A stretch of 64,000 nt of DNA from Phenylobacterium glaciei (GCF_016772415.1 NZ_JAGSGD010000001.1:2071501-2135500); one strand, 5' to 3'; counted from the stretch's first letter, positions 46,335 to 55,394 are shown. A program made the numbers and translations. The notes: generated by a model from the sequence alone, not told the origin.

Positions 46335-47818
46335 GCGGCGGCCAGCCGGTCGATGTCCAGTTGCGGCGAAAGCCCAAGCGCTGTCAGCATTTCGTGGCGC
46401 TCGGGCCCCAGCTTGGGCGGGTATGCCGCGGCGTTGGCCGTCTTGCCGCGCGCCCAGTAGCCCAGCACGCGCAGGAAGTTGGCCGGCCGCTTCAGCCAGG
46501 CTGACGGGTGCTCCAGCATGTGGAAGCCCCGCAGGGCGGCCCGCAGCAGGTCGATGTTGGAGCGGACGGCGATGGCCACTCCATCCTCCAGGAAGCTCTT
46601 GGCCAGCTTGGCGCGGAAGCTGGGTGTGTAGCCCGGCGTCAGGGTGTTGCGGGCCATACGGATCGCGAGCCGGTCCTGGTCCAGCATGTTGAGGTAGTAG
46701 GGCTTCAGGCCCTCATTGATCCGTCGCTGATAGGCCACCGCCCGGGCGGCGGGATCGGCGCTCTCGGCGAGCGAATCGCGCAGGGCGTAGGCGCTGACGG
46801 CGGCGAAGGAGCAGCCCCGCCCATAGAGCGGATTGGTCCGCACCAGGCTGTCGCCCAGCGGGAAATAGCCCAGCACGCTCGGCGTCCCGCCCGGCGTCAT
46901 GTCGCGCCAGCGGCTGTGCAGGTCGCCCATCCCGAACACCCGGCTGACCCCCTCGGCGCGGGCCGGATCGATCCAGGGGACCAGGCCCGGGATCTGTTCG
47001 CAGATGCCGTTGAAGGTCTCAGGCGCGACGATGGCCTTGCGCATCTCCAGCTCGATCTCCGGCACGCACATGGTGATGGAGAACCAGCCGTTGTCGGCGG
47101 GGAAGACCCCGTACTTCAGGAAGCCCAGATCGCCGGTGCCAGGCGCCTTGGTGCGCGGCGGCTCGGCCATGCCGGGGTTCAGGCGGTAGTGGCGGGTGAA
47201 GTAGAGGATGCCGGCGGTCTCCGACTCCTCGGGGACGTCGGCGCCGGCCTCCCGCAACTGTTCGATGGCGGCCGTGGTGCGGCCCGCCGCGTCCACCACC
47301 AGGTCGCTCAGGATGTCGTCGCCGTTCTCGAGGGTGACCCCCGTAACTCGCAGCGGCGCGCCCGGCTCGATCTTCAGGCCGGTGACGAACACCTCGGAGC
47401 GAATCTCCACATTGGCCAGCCGCTCGACATAGCGGCGGATCACCAGCTCGAGCGTCGTGCGTCGGCTGGTGAGGACCACGAAGTCCTTGTCCACGGCCTG
47501 AGGGCGATAGCCCTTCTTCAGCTCCTCGCTGAGCATCTCGTTGAAGCCCAGGTCACGGGCGCCGGCCTCCAGCAGGTCGGCCAGCAGGGCAGGGTGCTCA
47601 TCGCGCAGGATAAGCCGCAGGCGGGCCAGGAAGGCGTGGCTGTGGCGCAGGTGGCCCACCCCGCGGCGGGCCCAGTCGGCGAAGGCCGCATCGGCGTTCC
47701 CGGTCGGCGGCGAGGGATCTCGTTCGAGGAGGGTGAGCTTGCGTTCAGGCGAGGCCAAGGCCAGGGCCGTGCACAGCCCGCCAATTCCAGCCCCGATCAC
47801 CAGTACGCGTTCGGTCAT
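46331..47818 (-). CDS. FAD-dependent oxidoreductase/monooxygenase-like protein
   Basis: 495 residues. N-terminal dinucleotide-binding VIGAGIGGLCTALALA with LTLLERD, a middle VVDAAGRTTAAIEQL motif, and a second FAD motif GYFPLGDSLVRTNP. This is the p-hydroxybenzoate hydroxylase/geranylgeranyl reductase-type fold. The last ~110 residues form a C-terminal helical part. Substrate not clear; family includes squalene-epoxidase- and halogenase-like enzymes. It diverges from the methyltransferase with the candidate attenuator region between. Confidence 0.85.
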   Translation of the reverse strand: MTERVLVIGAGIGGLCTALALASPERKLTLLERDPSPPTGNADAAFADWARRGVGHLRHSHAFLARLRLILRDEHPALLADLLEAGARDLGFNEMLSEELKKGYRPQAVDKDFVVLTSRRTTLELVIRRYVERLANVEIRSEVFVTGLKIEPGAPLRVTGVTLENGDDILSDLVVDAAGRTTAAIEQLREAGADVPEESETAGILYFTRHYRLNPGMAEPPRTKAPGTGDLGFLKYGVFPADNGWFSITMCVPEIELEMRKAIVAPETFNGICEQIPGLVPWIDPARAEGVSRVFGMGDLHSRWRDMTPGGTPSVLGYFPLGDSLVRTNPLYGRGCSFAAVSAYALRDSLAESADPAARAVAYQRRINEGLKPYYLNMLDQDRLAIRMARNTLTPGYTPSFRAKLAKSFLEDGVAIAVRSNIDLLRAALRGFHMLEHPSAWLKRPANFLRVLGYWARGKTANAAAYPPKLGPERHEMLTALGLSPQLDIDRLAAA

Positions 47819-47919
47819 GTCGCCTCCCCGGGCGCTTTCATTTTCAGACTGACACAGGCGCCGGGGGGGAAGGAAAGGGAGGACTTTACAGGTCGGGTTG
47901 TCAAGGCTATCGCCCTGCC

Positions 47920-47997
47920 ATGCTGCGTTGCGCCACCATGATCATGATCTCCACCATCGCTCCCTCGCGGGGCGTTGGAGGGCATGCGCGCGACTAG
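47920..47997 (+). CDS. Candidate leader peptide (25 codons, or 20 from the second ATG)
   Basis: ATG 47920 to TAG 47997, or from ATG 47938. The shorter form reads MIMISTIAPSRGVGGHARD, with Ile, Met and Thr codons clustered at its start (three ATC, two ATG, one ACC in seven codons). A leader peptide in an attenuator would have regulatory codons of this kind just before the competing hairpins. No good Shine-Dalgarno sequence precedes either start. In another frame the same DNA gives a His-rich run (five His in nine codons), but that frame has no stop before the downstream gene. Low confidence. Confidence 0.3.
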   Translation: MLRCATMIMISTIAPSRGVGGHARD

Positions 47998-48012
47998 CCG
48001 CTTCCTTCAACA

Positions 48013-48035
48013 GCCCCGCCGGAGACGGACGGGGC
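48013..48035 (+). terminator. Terminator-like hairpin within the leader
   Basis: GCCCCG (48013-48018) pairs with CGGGGC (48030-48035), and CCG (48019-48021) with CGG (48026-48028), loop GAGA, one bulged A. It is followed by CTTGAG, not a T run. Nine GC-rich pairs make it stable. It is 36 bp before the ATG of the methyltransferase gene at 48084, which places it in the leader instead of after a gene. Confidence 0.5.
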
Positions 48036-48083
48036 CTTGAGAGGATCGCCCTGTCTTCCGGATCACCGAGACAGGACCACGCG

Positions 48084-48890
48084 ATGCCCCACGACGATCT
48101 CAATCCAAACGCCTTCTACGGCGGCGGTCTCGCCGTTGAAAGCTACGACCTGTTCGCCGCCCAGAACGGCAAGCTGACCGGCGACATCGACTTCTACCTC
48201 AACCTCGCCCGCGACCGGGGTGGCAAGGTGCTGGAGCTGGCCTGCGGCACCGGCCGCATCCTGACCCCGCTGGTGGAGGCGGGCTTCGAGGTCACCGGGG
48301 TGGATATCTCGCGGGCCATGCTGGACCTCGCCGACCGCAAGCTGCAGGCGTTGCGCCCCTCGGCCTGGGGCCGCGCGCGGCTGGTCTGCGCAGCCATGCA
48401 GGACTTCGAGACCCAGGACCGGTTCGACCTGGTGCTGATCCCGGCGCGGTCCTTCCAGCACCTCACCGACCCCGCCGACCAGAGGAAGACCCTGGAACGC
48501 GTCTGGCGCTGCCTGAACCCCGGCGGCATGCTGGTCATCGACATGTTCGACCCCCGGCTGGAGGTCTGCGTAGGCGAACCGCCGCTCTTCCCGCCCCGCG
48601 AGGCAGCCGATCCCGTCAACGGCCGCCGCTTTCGCCGCACCTGCCTGGCCCGCCACACCAATCCCTTCGAGCAGACGACGGGGGAGCGGATGCGGGTCGA
48701 GGAACTGGACGCCGAGGGCGGTGTGCTGGGCAGCCATGAGACCTCGTGGACCCTGCGCTGGTCGACACGCCAGGAGATGGCCTACCTGCTGGAGCTCACC
48801 GGGTTCGAGGCGCTCAGCCTGTATTCGGACTTCCAGCGCAGCCCCGCCGCCTATGGCGGTGAGCAGCTGTGGGTGGCCCGAGCGGTTTAG
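48084..48890 (+). CDS. Class I SAM-dependent methyltransferase
   Basis: 268 residues. After NPNAFYGGGLAVESYDLF the SAM core has VLELACGTGRILTPL (motif I) and VTGVDISRAMLDLAD, with DRFDLVLIPARSFQHL. The C-terminal ~90 residues form strands of the substrate side. ATG 48084 is preceded by AGGA (48073-48076) held in the 3' arm of a hairpin. Overlaps the convergent DsbA gene by 4 bp. Substrate unknown. Confidence 0.88.
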   Translation: MPHDDLNPNAFYGGGLAVESYDLFAAQNGKLTGDIDFYLNLARDRGGKVLELACGTGRILTPLVEAGFEVTGVDISRAMLDLADRKLQALRPSAWGRARLVCAAMQDFETQDRFDLVLIPARSFQHLTDPADQRKTLERVWRCLNPGGMLVIDMFDPRLEVCVGEPPLFPPREAADPVNGRRFRRTCLARHTNPFEQTTGERMRVEELDAEGGVLGSHETSWTLRWSTRQEMAYLLELTGFEALSLYSDFQRSPAAYGGEQLWVARAV

Positions 48891-49615
48891 TCGCCGGCCT
48901 TGACGTCGCCCGCCTTGGCCGCGGCGATGGCGGCGTGCAGGGCGGGCATGTCGGCGCCGGGGACCAGGCGGTCGCCGACGATAAAGGCCGGCGTGCCCTC
49001 GATGCCCAGGGCCTGGGCCAGTTCGTGGGTGTCGGAGATCTGCTTGCTGACAGCGGCGGACTCACCGGCGGCCTTGGCCTGGGCGGGATCGATGCCGGCG
49101 GCGGCCAGGTGGCGGTCGATCGCCGCCTCGTCTAGGGCCTTCTCGGCCATGAAGGTCTGATAGAGCGCCAGGCCCTTGGCCTTGCCGGCTGAGGTCAGCG
49201 CCACCTTGGCCGCCAGGTTGGACTCACCGCCGAAGATCGGGAACTCCTTGAAGACGAAGCGGACGTCAGGATTGTCCTGGATGATCTTCACGATCTCCGG
49301 GGCCGAGGATTTGCAGTAGCCGCAGCGGTAGTCGAAGAACTCCACCACGGTGATCTTGCCGTTCGGATTGACCACGAAGTCGCGGGAGTCCTGCTCCAGA
49401 GCCTTGCGGTATTTGACCAGGCCGGCCTTGGCGATATTGGCCGCGTCGGCGACCTTCTTTTCCTGCAGCTTCTGCACCGCCTCCTCGATCACCTCGGGGT
49501 GCTCCAGCAGATAGGCGCGCACCTTCTGGCCGAAGGCGGCGTCGGCGGTCTTCTGACAGCCGGAGAGGGCGAGGACAGCGGCGAACGCCAGGGCGACGCG
49601 AAGCGAGGTTTTCAT
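48887..49615 (-). CDS. DsbA-family thiol:disulfide oxidoreductase, lipoprotein
   Basis: 242 residues. ATG 49615 begins a lipoprotein signal with lipobox LSGC (Cys about 20). Thioredoxin fold with catalytic CGYC in FFDYRCGYCKSS, the cis-Pro in GIEGTPAFIVG, and a helical insertion (~130-200). Such DsbA/DsbG-type proteins make or repair disulfides in the periplasm. It is 28 bp downstream of the M48 protease gene, on the same strand. Confidence 0.9.
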   Translation of the reverse strand: MKTSLRVALAFAAVLALSGCQKTADAAFGQKVRAYLLEHPEVIEEAVQKLQEKKVADAANIAKAGLVKYRKALEQDSRDFVVNPNGKITVVEFFDYRCGYCKSSAPEIVKIIQDNPDVRFVFKEFPIFGGESNLAAKVALTSAGKAKGLALYQTFMAEKALDEAAIDRHLAAAGIDPAQAKAAGESAAVSKQISDTHELAQALGIEGTPAFIVGDRLVPGADMPALHAAIAAAKAGDVKAGD

Positions 49616-49643
49616 ACGGTCTGCTGAGCTAGGGGCGGAAAGG

Positions 49644-51047
49644 TCAGTTGAGCGAGCCACGGCGGATCGAGCCTTCCTTGGCCAGATCCTTCAGGTCGTC
49701 CTTGCTGGGGGATGAGGCCAGGACGATGTCCGTGGCGCGGCGCCATTCGGGCGTGGACTTGTCCAGCTTCTCCCGGGCGCGCATGGCGAAGACCAGGGCC
49801 TGGCGCTTGTCCCCGACCTGGAAATTGTACTCGGCGGTGGCGTAGCGGGCCAGGCCGTCCTGTTCCTTGTGGTCATAGGCCTGGGCCAGCAGACGCCAGG
49901 CCTCGGCGTTCTCCTCGTCCAGGGCCAGGGAGCGCTTCAATTCGCTGATCCCCTCGTCGACCTTCTTCTCGTCGGAGAGGGCGATCAGGGTCTGGCCCAG
50001 ATTGATGCGCAGCAGAGGCGCCTGGGGCTTCAGCTCGACGGACTTGCGCTGCGGAGCCTCGGCCTGGTCGGCACGTCCGAACTCGAACAGGATCTGACCC
50101 TTCAGTTCGTAGAGGTACGGGTTGGCCGGCTGCTCGGCCAGCAGGCCATCGATGATCTTCAGCGCCTTGTCCGGCTCCTTGAGCTGGTAGTAGGCGATCG
50201 CCCGGCCATAGCGGGTCGTGTAGGACTGATCCTTCTCGTCCAGCCGGCCCATGACCAGCTGTGGATTGATGAAGGCGTCCAGCTTCATCTTCATGATGGC
50301 GTGTTCGGCCATCGCCGCGGCGCTGTCCTTCTCGCCGTAGTGCGGCTGGACCTCGGCCCGGCTGCGCAGCGCTTCGATCCGGTCCGACGAGATGGGGTGG
50401 CTGCGGAAATAGGCGAAGCGCCGCGCCTCGTCGAACACCTCCTGGTAGCGGAAGTTGTCGAAGAACTCGACCAGGCCGCGGCCGGAGATGCCAGCCTTCT
50501 CCAGATAAGTCAGGCCCGCCTGGTCGGCGCGTGATTCCTGTTCGCGGCTGTAGCCCATGGCGCCCAGGGCGCCGAAATAGTTGGCGCTGCCCACCAGGGC
50601 CGCCGCGCCCTCGGCGGAACCCGCCAGGGCCGCGAGGACGCCCAGACCCATGGTCAGCAGGAAGGGCTTCATGCCCGCGGCGTTCATGTCGCCCGAGCGG
50701 GCGGAGTGGCCACCGGCCAGGTGGCCGATCTCGTGGGCCATGACCCCCTGCAGCTGGTTGGGGTTCTCGGTCTCCAGGATCAGGCCGGTATAGACCGCCA
50801 TCTGGCCGGGGCCCGCCGAGGCCTGCAGATCCTTCGACCCGATCAGCAGGATATGGATCGACTTGGAATCGACCCCGGCCGCGTCGAACAGCGGCACCGA
50901 GTCCCTGCGCAGGGTCTCCTCGATCTCGGTGTCCCGAATCAGAGAAATGCCGTCCTGGGCCCGTGCCGGCGCGGCATGGACGATGAGGCTGAGCGCAACG
51001 CTGCCCGTCAGGGCCAGGCGTGAAAGCGAACGGGCTGGGGACGCCAT
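49644..51047 (-). CDS. M48 metallopeptidase with TPR repeats (BepA-like)
   Basis: 467 residues from ATG 51047; an ATG at 51080 would add 11 residues. Signal peptide SVALSLIVHAAPARA, zinc site HEIGHLAGGH in a helix, third ligand Glu in SREQESRADQAG, then four or more TPR helices (~230-467). Resembles periplasmic chaperone-protease BepA, which assists outer-membrane protein assembly. The start at 51047 is preferred because the signal begins there. The M48-dsbA order next to rne is common in the class. Confidence 0.9.
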   Translation of the reverse strand: MASPARSLSRLALTGSVALSLIVHAAPARAQDGISLIRDTEIEETLRRDSVPLFDAAGVDSKSIHILLIGSKDLQASAGPGQMAVYTGLILETENPNQLQGVMAHEIGHLAGGHSARSGDMNAAGMKPFLLTMGLGVLAALAGSAEGAAALVGSANYFGALGAMGYSREQESRADQAGLTYLEKAGISGRGLVEFFDNFRYQEVFDEARRFAYFRSHPISSDRIEALRSRAEVQPHYGEKDSAAAMAEHAIMKMKLDAFINPQLVMGRLDEKDQSYTTRYGRAIAYYQLKEPDKALKIIDGLLAEQPANPYLYELKGQILFEFGRADQAEAPQRKSVELKPQAPLLRINLGQTLIALSDEKKVDEGISELKRSLALDEENAEAWRLLAQAYDHKEQDGLARYATAEYNFQVGDKRQALVFAMRAREKLDKSTPEWRRATDIVLASSPSKDDLKDLAKEGSIRRGSLN

Positions 51048-51097
51048 CGTCGAAACTCCAAGCGCTCCCCAGCCCTTCATAGGTGCAGCCTAACCCG

Positions 51098-53794
51098 TCA
51101 ACCGCGACGCCACCAGCCTTTGCGCGGCGCGGCGGGAGGCGTCGAGATTTCCGCCGGATCGGGCTCGGCCGGCGCCTTGGCCTTGACCGCACGGGCGGGC
51201 TTGGCGGCGGGCGCCTCGACCACCGGTTCGGCGACGGCTTCCACCGGCTCCGGCTCGGACGTCGGGGCCTCAATCGCCGGAGCTTCGGCGACAGCCTCGG
51301 CCTTCGGCTTGCGGGCGCGGCTGCGCTTGGCCGGGGCGGCGGGCGCCTCGGCTTCAACGTCCGGCTCGGGAAGCGGCGCGGCGGCCTCTTCGATCACGGC
51401 GACGGGGTCCGGAGTTTCCTCGGCGAAGGCCGGCGCTTCGGCCACATCGGCCTCGTCGCTGCGACCACGGCCACGGCCACGACGGGCCCGGGTCTTCTTG
51501 GGCTTGTCGTCCAGGGCGGGCAACTCGACCCACATGTCGTCGCCGCCCTCAGTGGCCGGCGCGATCATCGGCGAGTTGTCCTGGTCCACATCTTCGGAGA
51601 CCGATGACGCGGCGACCGGAGCGGCCGGGCCGTCATTGGCCGCGACCGGGGTGCGGAAGTCTTCCGCCGGATCGTGCCAGACGAAGGGATCATCGCCGTA
51701 CGGCACCCAGGGACGGGTCCACGAGAACACGTCCTGCGGGCGGCTATCGTCGCGCATCCGGCGACCGCCACGGCGGCCTCGGCGGCGACGGCGGCCACCC
51801 TGGCCGTCGTCCTCGTACTCACCCTTCGCGTCCACAGGCGCGCGCGGCTCGCTCGGCGCGGCGGCGGCGGCGCCGTCGGGGCGGGGCTCGGCTCCGTCAC
51901 GACGGCCACGGCGGCGGCGGCGGCGGCCGCGGCCGGCGCGTTCGCCGTCGTCTTCGACGCGCTCTTCGCTCTCGCCCCGGGCTTCACGGGCGACGATCGG
52001 GTTGCGGCCACCCTCTTCGTCTTCGTCGTCCTCGGCTTCGAGGATTTCCTCGTCGTCTTCTTCCTCGTCCTCGATCTCGCTGTCATCGAAATCGTCGTCG
52101 TCGGGCACATAGGCCTGCAGCGGGGTGTGGTGCACCACCGCGTGCTCGGGCCGCGCCTCGCTGGCGGTGCGCTCAATCTCGTGATCGGCGTGGTTCATGG
52201 CGTCGTCGAGGACGATGGTCACGAACAGGCCCAGGCCCTCATTGATGCGCGCCAGGTGATTGCGCTTTTCATTGAGGATGTAGAGGCCGACGGCGCGCGG
52301 AACCTTCAGGGTCGCCTCGCCGCCACCCTTGAGGGCCTCGCCCTCGACGGTGCGCAGGGCCGACAGGGCGCTGGACTCCACCGAGCGGACGCGGCCGGTG
52401 CCGGCGCAATGTTCGCAGACGTGGGTGGTGCCTTCCAGCACGCCGGAGCGGCGGCGCTGGCGGCTGATCTCCATCAGGCCAAAGCCGCTGATCTTGCCCA
52501 TCTGGACGCGGGCGCGGTCGTCCTTCAGCGCGTCCTTCAGCTTCTTCTCGACCGCCCGGTTGTTCTTCGACTCATCCATGTCGATGAAGTCGATGACGAT
52601 GAGGCCGGCCAGGTCGCGCAGACGCAGCTGGCGGGCCGTCTCTTCGGCCGCTTCCATGTTGGTCTTGAGCGCGGTGGCCTCGATGTTCCGTTCACGCGTC
52701 GAGCGGCCGGAGTTCACGTCGACCGCCACCAGGGCCTCGGTCTGGTTGATCACCAGATAGCCGCCCGAGCGCAGGGGCACGTTGGGGGTGTAGATCTGGG
52801 CGAGGTGGTCCTCGACCTTGTGCTTCACGAACAGCGGGGTCGCCTCGCGATAGGCCTGAACCTTCTTGGCCTGCGACGGCATCAGCATGCGCATGAAGTC
52901 GCGGGCTTCCTTGAAGCCGGCCTCGCCCTCGACCCAGACCTCGTCGATGTCCTTGTCATAGAGGTCACGGATGGTGCGCTTCACCAGGTCCTCTTCCTCA
53001 TAGATGAGGGCTGGGGCCACGGAGTGCAGGGTGGTGTCGCGGATGTTTTCCCACAGGCGCAGCAGGTACTCGTAGTCGCGCTTGATCTCGGCCTTGGTGC
53101 GCTTGGCGCCCGCCGTGCGGACGATCAAGCCCATGCCCTGCGGCACGTCCAGGCTCTGAACCACGCCCTTCAGGCGCTTGCGGTCGGTGACGGTGGTGAT
53201 CTTGCGCGAAATGCCGCCCCCTCGAGCGGTATTGGGCATGAGCACGCCATAGCGGCCGGCCAGGGAGAGATAGGTGGTGAGCGCCGCACCCTTATTGCCG
53301 CGCTCTTCCTTGACGACCTGAACCAGCATGATCTGCCTGCGGCGGATCACTTCCTGGATCTTGTATCGACGCATCAGCCGCCGGCGGCGGCGCGCGACTT
53401 CCTCGTCCATGACGTCGTCTTCGTCGGCGTCGGACGCGTCGTCGTCGTCATCGTCGTTCTCGGACGTGGGATTGCCCCGACCGCGGGGCTCGGGGTGATC
53501 GTCCTCGTCGTCAGCCTCTTCGCGCATCAGCGCTTCGCGGTCGGCGACCGGGATCTGATAGTAGTCCGGGTGGATTTCGTTGAAGGCCAGGAAGCCGTGC
53601 CGGTTGCCGCCGTATTCGATGAAGGCGGCCTGCAGCGACGGTTCGACCCGCGTCACCTTGGCGAGGTAGATATTCCCTCGAAGCTGTTTGCGGTTCTGAC
53701 TTTCGAAATCAAATTCTTCAACCCGGGTTCCGTCGATCACCACCACACGCGTCTCTTCTGCGTGAGCGGCGTCGATAAGCATTTTCTTGGACAT
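51098..53794 (-). CDS. rne: Ribonuclease E
   Basis: Main endoribonuclease and scaffold of the RNA degradosome. 898 residues. The S1 domain (~35-170) carries a long acidic insertion (runs of Asp/Glu, ~90-130), as in other alphaproteobacterial RNase E. The catalytic part includes VAVDVNSGRSTRERNIEATAL, DFIDMDESKN and the zinc link CEHCAGTG. After ~570 come acidic and Arg-rich low-complexity stretches, a charged Ala/Pro/Glu tail and the terminal GWWRRG, known in Caulobacter as the PNPase-binding site. Diverges from amiC with a 367-bp intergenic region. Confidence 0.95.
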   Translation of the reverse strand: MSKKMLIDAAHAEETRVVVIDGTRVEEFDFESQNRKQLRGNIYLAKVTRVEPSLQAAFIEYGGNRHGFLAFNEIHPDYYQIPVADREALMREEADDEDDHPEPRGRGNPTSENDDDDDDASDADEDDVMDEEVARRRRRLMRRYKIQEVIRRRQIMLVQVVKEERGNKGAALTTYLSLAGRYGVLMPNTARGGGISRKITTVTDRKRLKGVVQSLDVPQGMGLIVRTAGAKRTKAEIKRDYEYLLRLWENIRDTTLHSVAPALIYEEEDLVKRTIRDLYDKDIDEVWVEGEAGFKEARDFMRMLMPSQAKKVQAYREATPLFVKHKVEDHLAQIYTPNVPLRSGGYLVINQTEALVAVDVNSGRSTRERNIEATALKTNMEAAEETARQLRLRDLAGLIVIDFIDMDESKNNRAVEKKLKDALKDDRARVQMGKISGFGLMEISRQRRRSGVLEGTTHVCEHCAGTGRVRSVESSALSALRTVEGEALKGGGEATLKVPRAVGLYILNEKRNHLARINEGLGLFVTIVLDDAMNHADHEIERTASEARPEHAVVHHTPLQAYVPDDDDFDDSEIEDEEEDDEEILEAEDDEDEEGGRNPIVAREARGESEERVEDDGERAGRGRRRRRRGRRDGAEPRPDGAAAAAPSEPRAPVDAKGEYEDDGQGGRRRRRGRRGGRRMRDDSRPQDVFSWTRPWVPYGDDPFVWHDPAEDFRTPVAANDGPAAPVAASSVSEDVDQDNSPMIAPATEGGDDMWVELPALDDKPKKTRARRGRGRGRSDEADVAEAPAFAEETPDPVAVIEEAAAPLPEPDVEAEAPAAPAKRSRARKPKAEAVAEAPAIEAPTSEPEPVEAVAEPVVEAPAAKPARAVKAKAPAEPDPAEISTPPAAPRKGWWRRG

Positions 53795-54161
53795 ATAGGC
53801 GATCTCCGAGGCGCGCCTGGAGCTCTAGGCTCGGGCGCTGCCGGTTTGTCATGAGGGCGCGCGCGCTTTCGCCGGCCGCGTCAGAGACGCGGGCGGTGCA
53901 AGGCCGGAAAGGGGCTCGAGCGGCGCTGCCCATAGTTGTTTCCCAGGCGCACTCTTGATGAGCACGGATCGGATTGATGCGTCATGGCCGAGGATTCGGC
54001 CGAAGCCGACGCGGGCTTCGCGCGGAAACTGGCCCTGACAGGCAGGGCGCATCCAGCGCGGGGGGACATTGCAACAGTAAGCTGAAAAAAGAAAGACAAT
54101 CGGCTTCAACCTGGGTTCAGCCTGGGCGGGTTAACCGTTTCTCCACGCTGCTAAGGGGTAT
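53795..54161. promoter_or_regulatory. Intergenic region between divergent rne and amiC
   Basis: 367 bp with no credible gene. It must hold promoters for both genes and the rne 5' leader, which in other bacteria takes part in rne autoregulation; no conserved hairpin is obvious. Before amiC there is GGTTAACC (54129-54136), a palindrome resembling the TTAACC half-site of CtrA-type motifs, and a Shine-Dalgarno-like AAGGGG at 54152-54158. Confidence 0.4.
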
Positions 54162-55394
54162 ATGGGGTTTCAAACCAAAATGCGTGTGGTGTGGGGCATA
54201 GTGCTCGCAAAAGTAGGCGTCGCCTTCGATAGGTTCGGGAAGCGTACCCTCGCGGCTGTGGCCGCGGGTGTCTGCTGCCTTGCGGTCGCGGCCGTGGGCC
54301 AGGCCAACGCCTCCGGCGGCGGCGTGCTGAAGGTCCGACTCGGCGGCGACCAGACCGAAACCCGCATCGTCATAGATCTCGACCGCTCGGCCACGGCCAA
54401 GATCGCTTCCGACGGCCAGGACGACCGCCGAGTCGTCATGAACCTGCCCGGCGTCAACGTTGATCGCACCCTGCAGGGGGGCGGACAGGGGCTGGTGAAG
54501 ACCTGGATGCTCGACGGCGGCCCCCTCGGCGCGCGCCTGCGTATCGATCTGGCCGGCGATGCAGTGATCAAGCGCCGCTTCCTGCTGCCGCCGGCCGATG
54601 GCGCCGCCAACTATCGCTACGTGATCGACATCGCCGCCGCCGCGCCGCGCGCGCCGGGCGAACGGGTCACGCTGATCTCCAACACCGCGCCGGCCATCCG
54701 GCCGCCGCCGCTCAATCTGAAGAAGACTGTGGTCATCGACGCCGGACATGGCGGCAAGGATCCCGGCGCCATCGGCTCCAATGGCTATGAGAAGGACGTG
54801 ACTCTGGCCGCCGCCCTGGCTCTGAAGTCACGCCTGGAGCGCACCGGCCGCTACCGCGTGGTGATGACCCGGTCCTCGGACGTCTATGTGCCGCTGGAAA
54901 CCCGCGTGCCCATCGCGCGCAAGTCCGGCGCCGACCTGTTCATCTCGCTGCACGCCGACTCGGGCCCCAACACCCAGGCCCGCGGCGCCAGCGTCTACAC
55001 GCTCGCCGACCGCGCCGTGGCCCGCTCGCAGAAGCTGGTCTCCAAGGACGACTGGTTCATGAAGGTGAACCAGGCCGACCGGGGGGTCTCCGGCATCCTG
55101 TTCGACTTGACCCAGCGCTCCACCAAGAATCGCTCGGCCACCTTCGCCGAGATGGTGCTGGATCGGATTTCCGACGGCGACATGCGCCTGCTGCGCCGCA
55201 GCCATCGCGAGGCTGGTCTCGCCGTCCTGCTGGCCCCCGACGTACCCGCGGTGCTGCTGGAAATGGGCTTTGTAAACAATCCCGAGGACGAGGCTTTCCT
55301 GCGCGATCCCGCCGGCCGGGCCCGCCTGATGAACGCCGTCGGCGACTCCATCGACGCCTACTTCGCGCAAGAGACCCGGCTGGCGTCACGGTAA
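54162..55394 (+). CDS. amiC: N-acetylmuramoyl-L-alanine amidase (AmiC type)
   Basis: Cuts the amide between MurNAc and L-Ala, splitting septal peptidoglycan during cell separation. 410 residues: signal peptide (~25-50), AMIN domain (~50-170; GVLKVRLGGDQTETRIVIDLD), and Amidase_3 domain (~185-400) with zinc ligands in VIDAGHGGKDPGA and the LFISLHADS His, and a final Glu in VLLEMGFVNNPED. ATG 54162 follows AAGGGG; ATG 54180 is an alternative. Confidence 0.94.
   Translation: MGFQTKMRVVWGIVLAKVGVAFDRFGKRTLAAVAAGVCCLAVAAVGQANASGGGVLKVRLGGDQTETRIVIDLDRSATAKIASDGQDDRRVVMNLPGVNVDRTLQGGGQGLVKTWMLDGGPLGARLRIDLAGDAVIKRRFLLPPADGAANYRYVIDIAAAAPRAPGERVTLISNTAPAIRPPPLNLKKTVVIDAGHGGKDPGAIGSNGYEKDVTLAAALALKSRLERTGRYRVVMTRSSDVYVPLETRVPIARKSGADLFISLHADSGPNTQARGASVYTLADRAVARSQKLVSKDDWFMKVNQADRGVSGILFDLTQRSTKNRSATFAEMVLDRISDGDMRLLRRSHREAGLAVLLAPDVPAVLLEMGFVNNPEDEAFLRDPAGRARLMNAVGDSIDAYFAQETRLASR

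Larger units (their letters stand above)
47885..48083 (+). promoter_or_regulatory. Candidate attenuator and translation-control leader of the downstream methyltransferase gene
   Basis: Parts in order: a -35/-10-like pair TTTACA (47885-47890) N17 TATCGC (47908-47913); a short open frame (47920-47997); a small hairpin, CGCTCC (47958-47963) with GGGGCG (47969-47974); a seven-base segment GCGGGGC (47967-47973) that can pair with GCCCCGC (48013-48019), competing with a terminator-like hairpin at 48013-48035; and a second hairpin (48050-48075) whose 3' arm holds the AGGA Shine-Dalgarno sequence of the gene at 48084. This is the arrangement of a leader-peptide attenuator, but the parts are GC-rich and could arise by chance. 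Confidence 0.45.
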
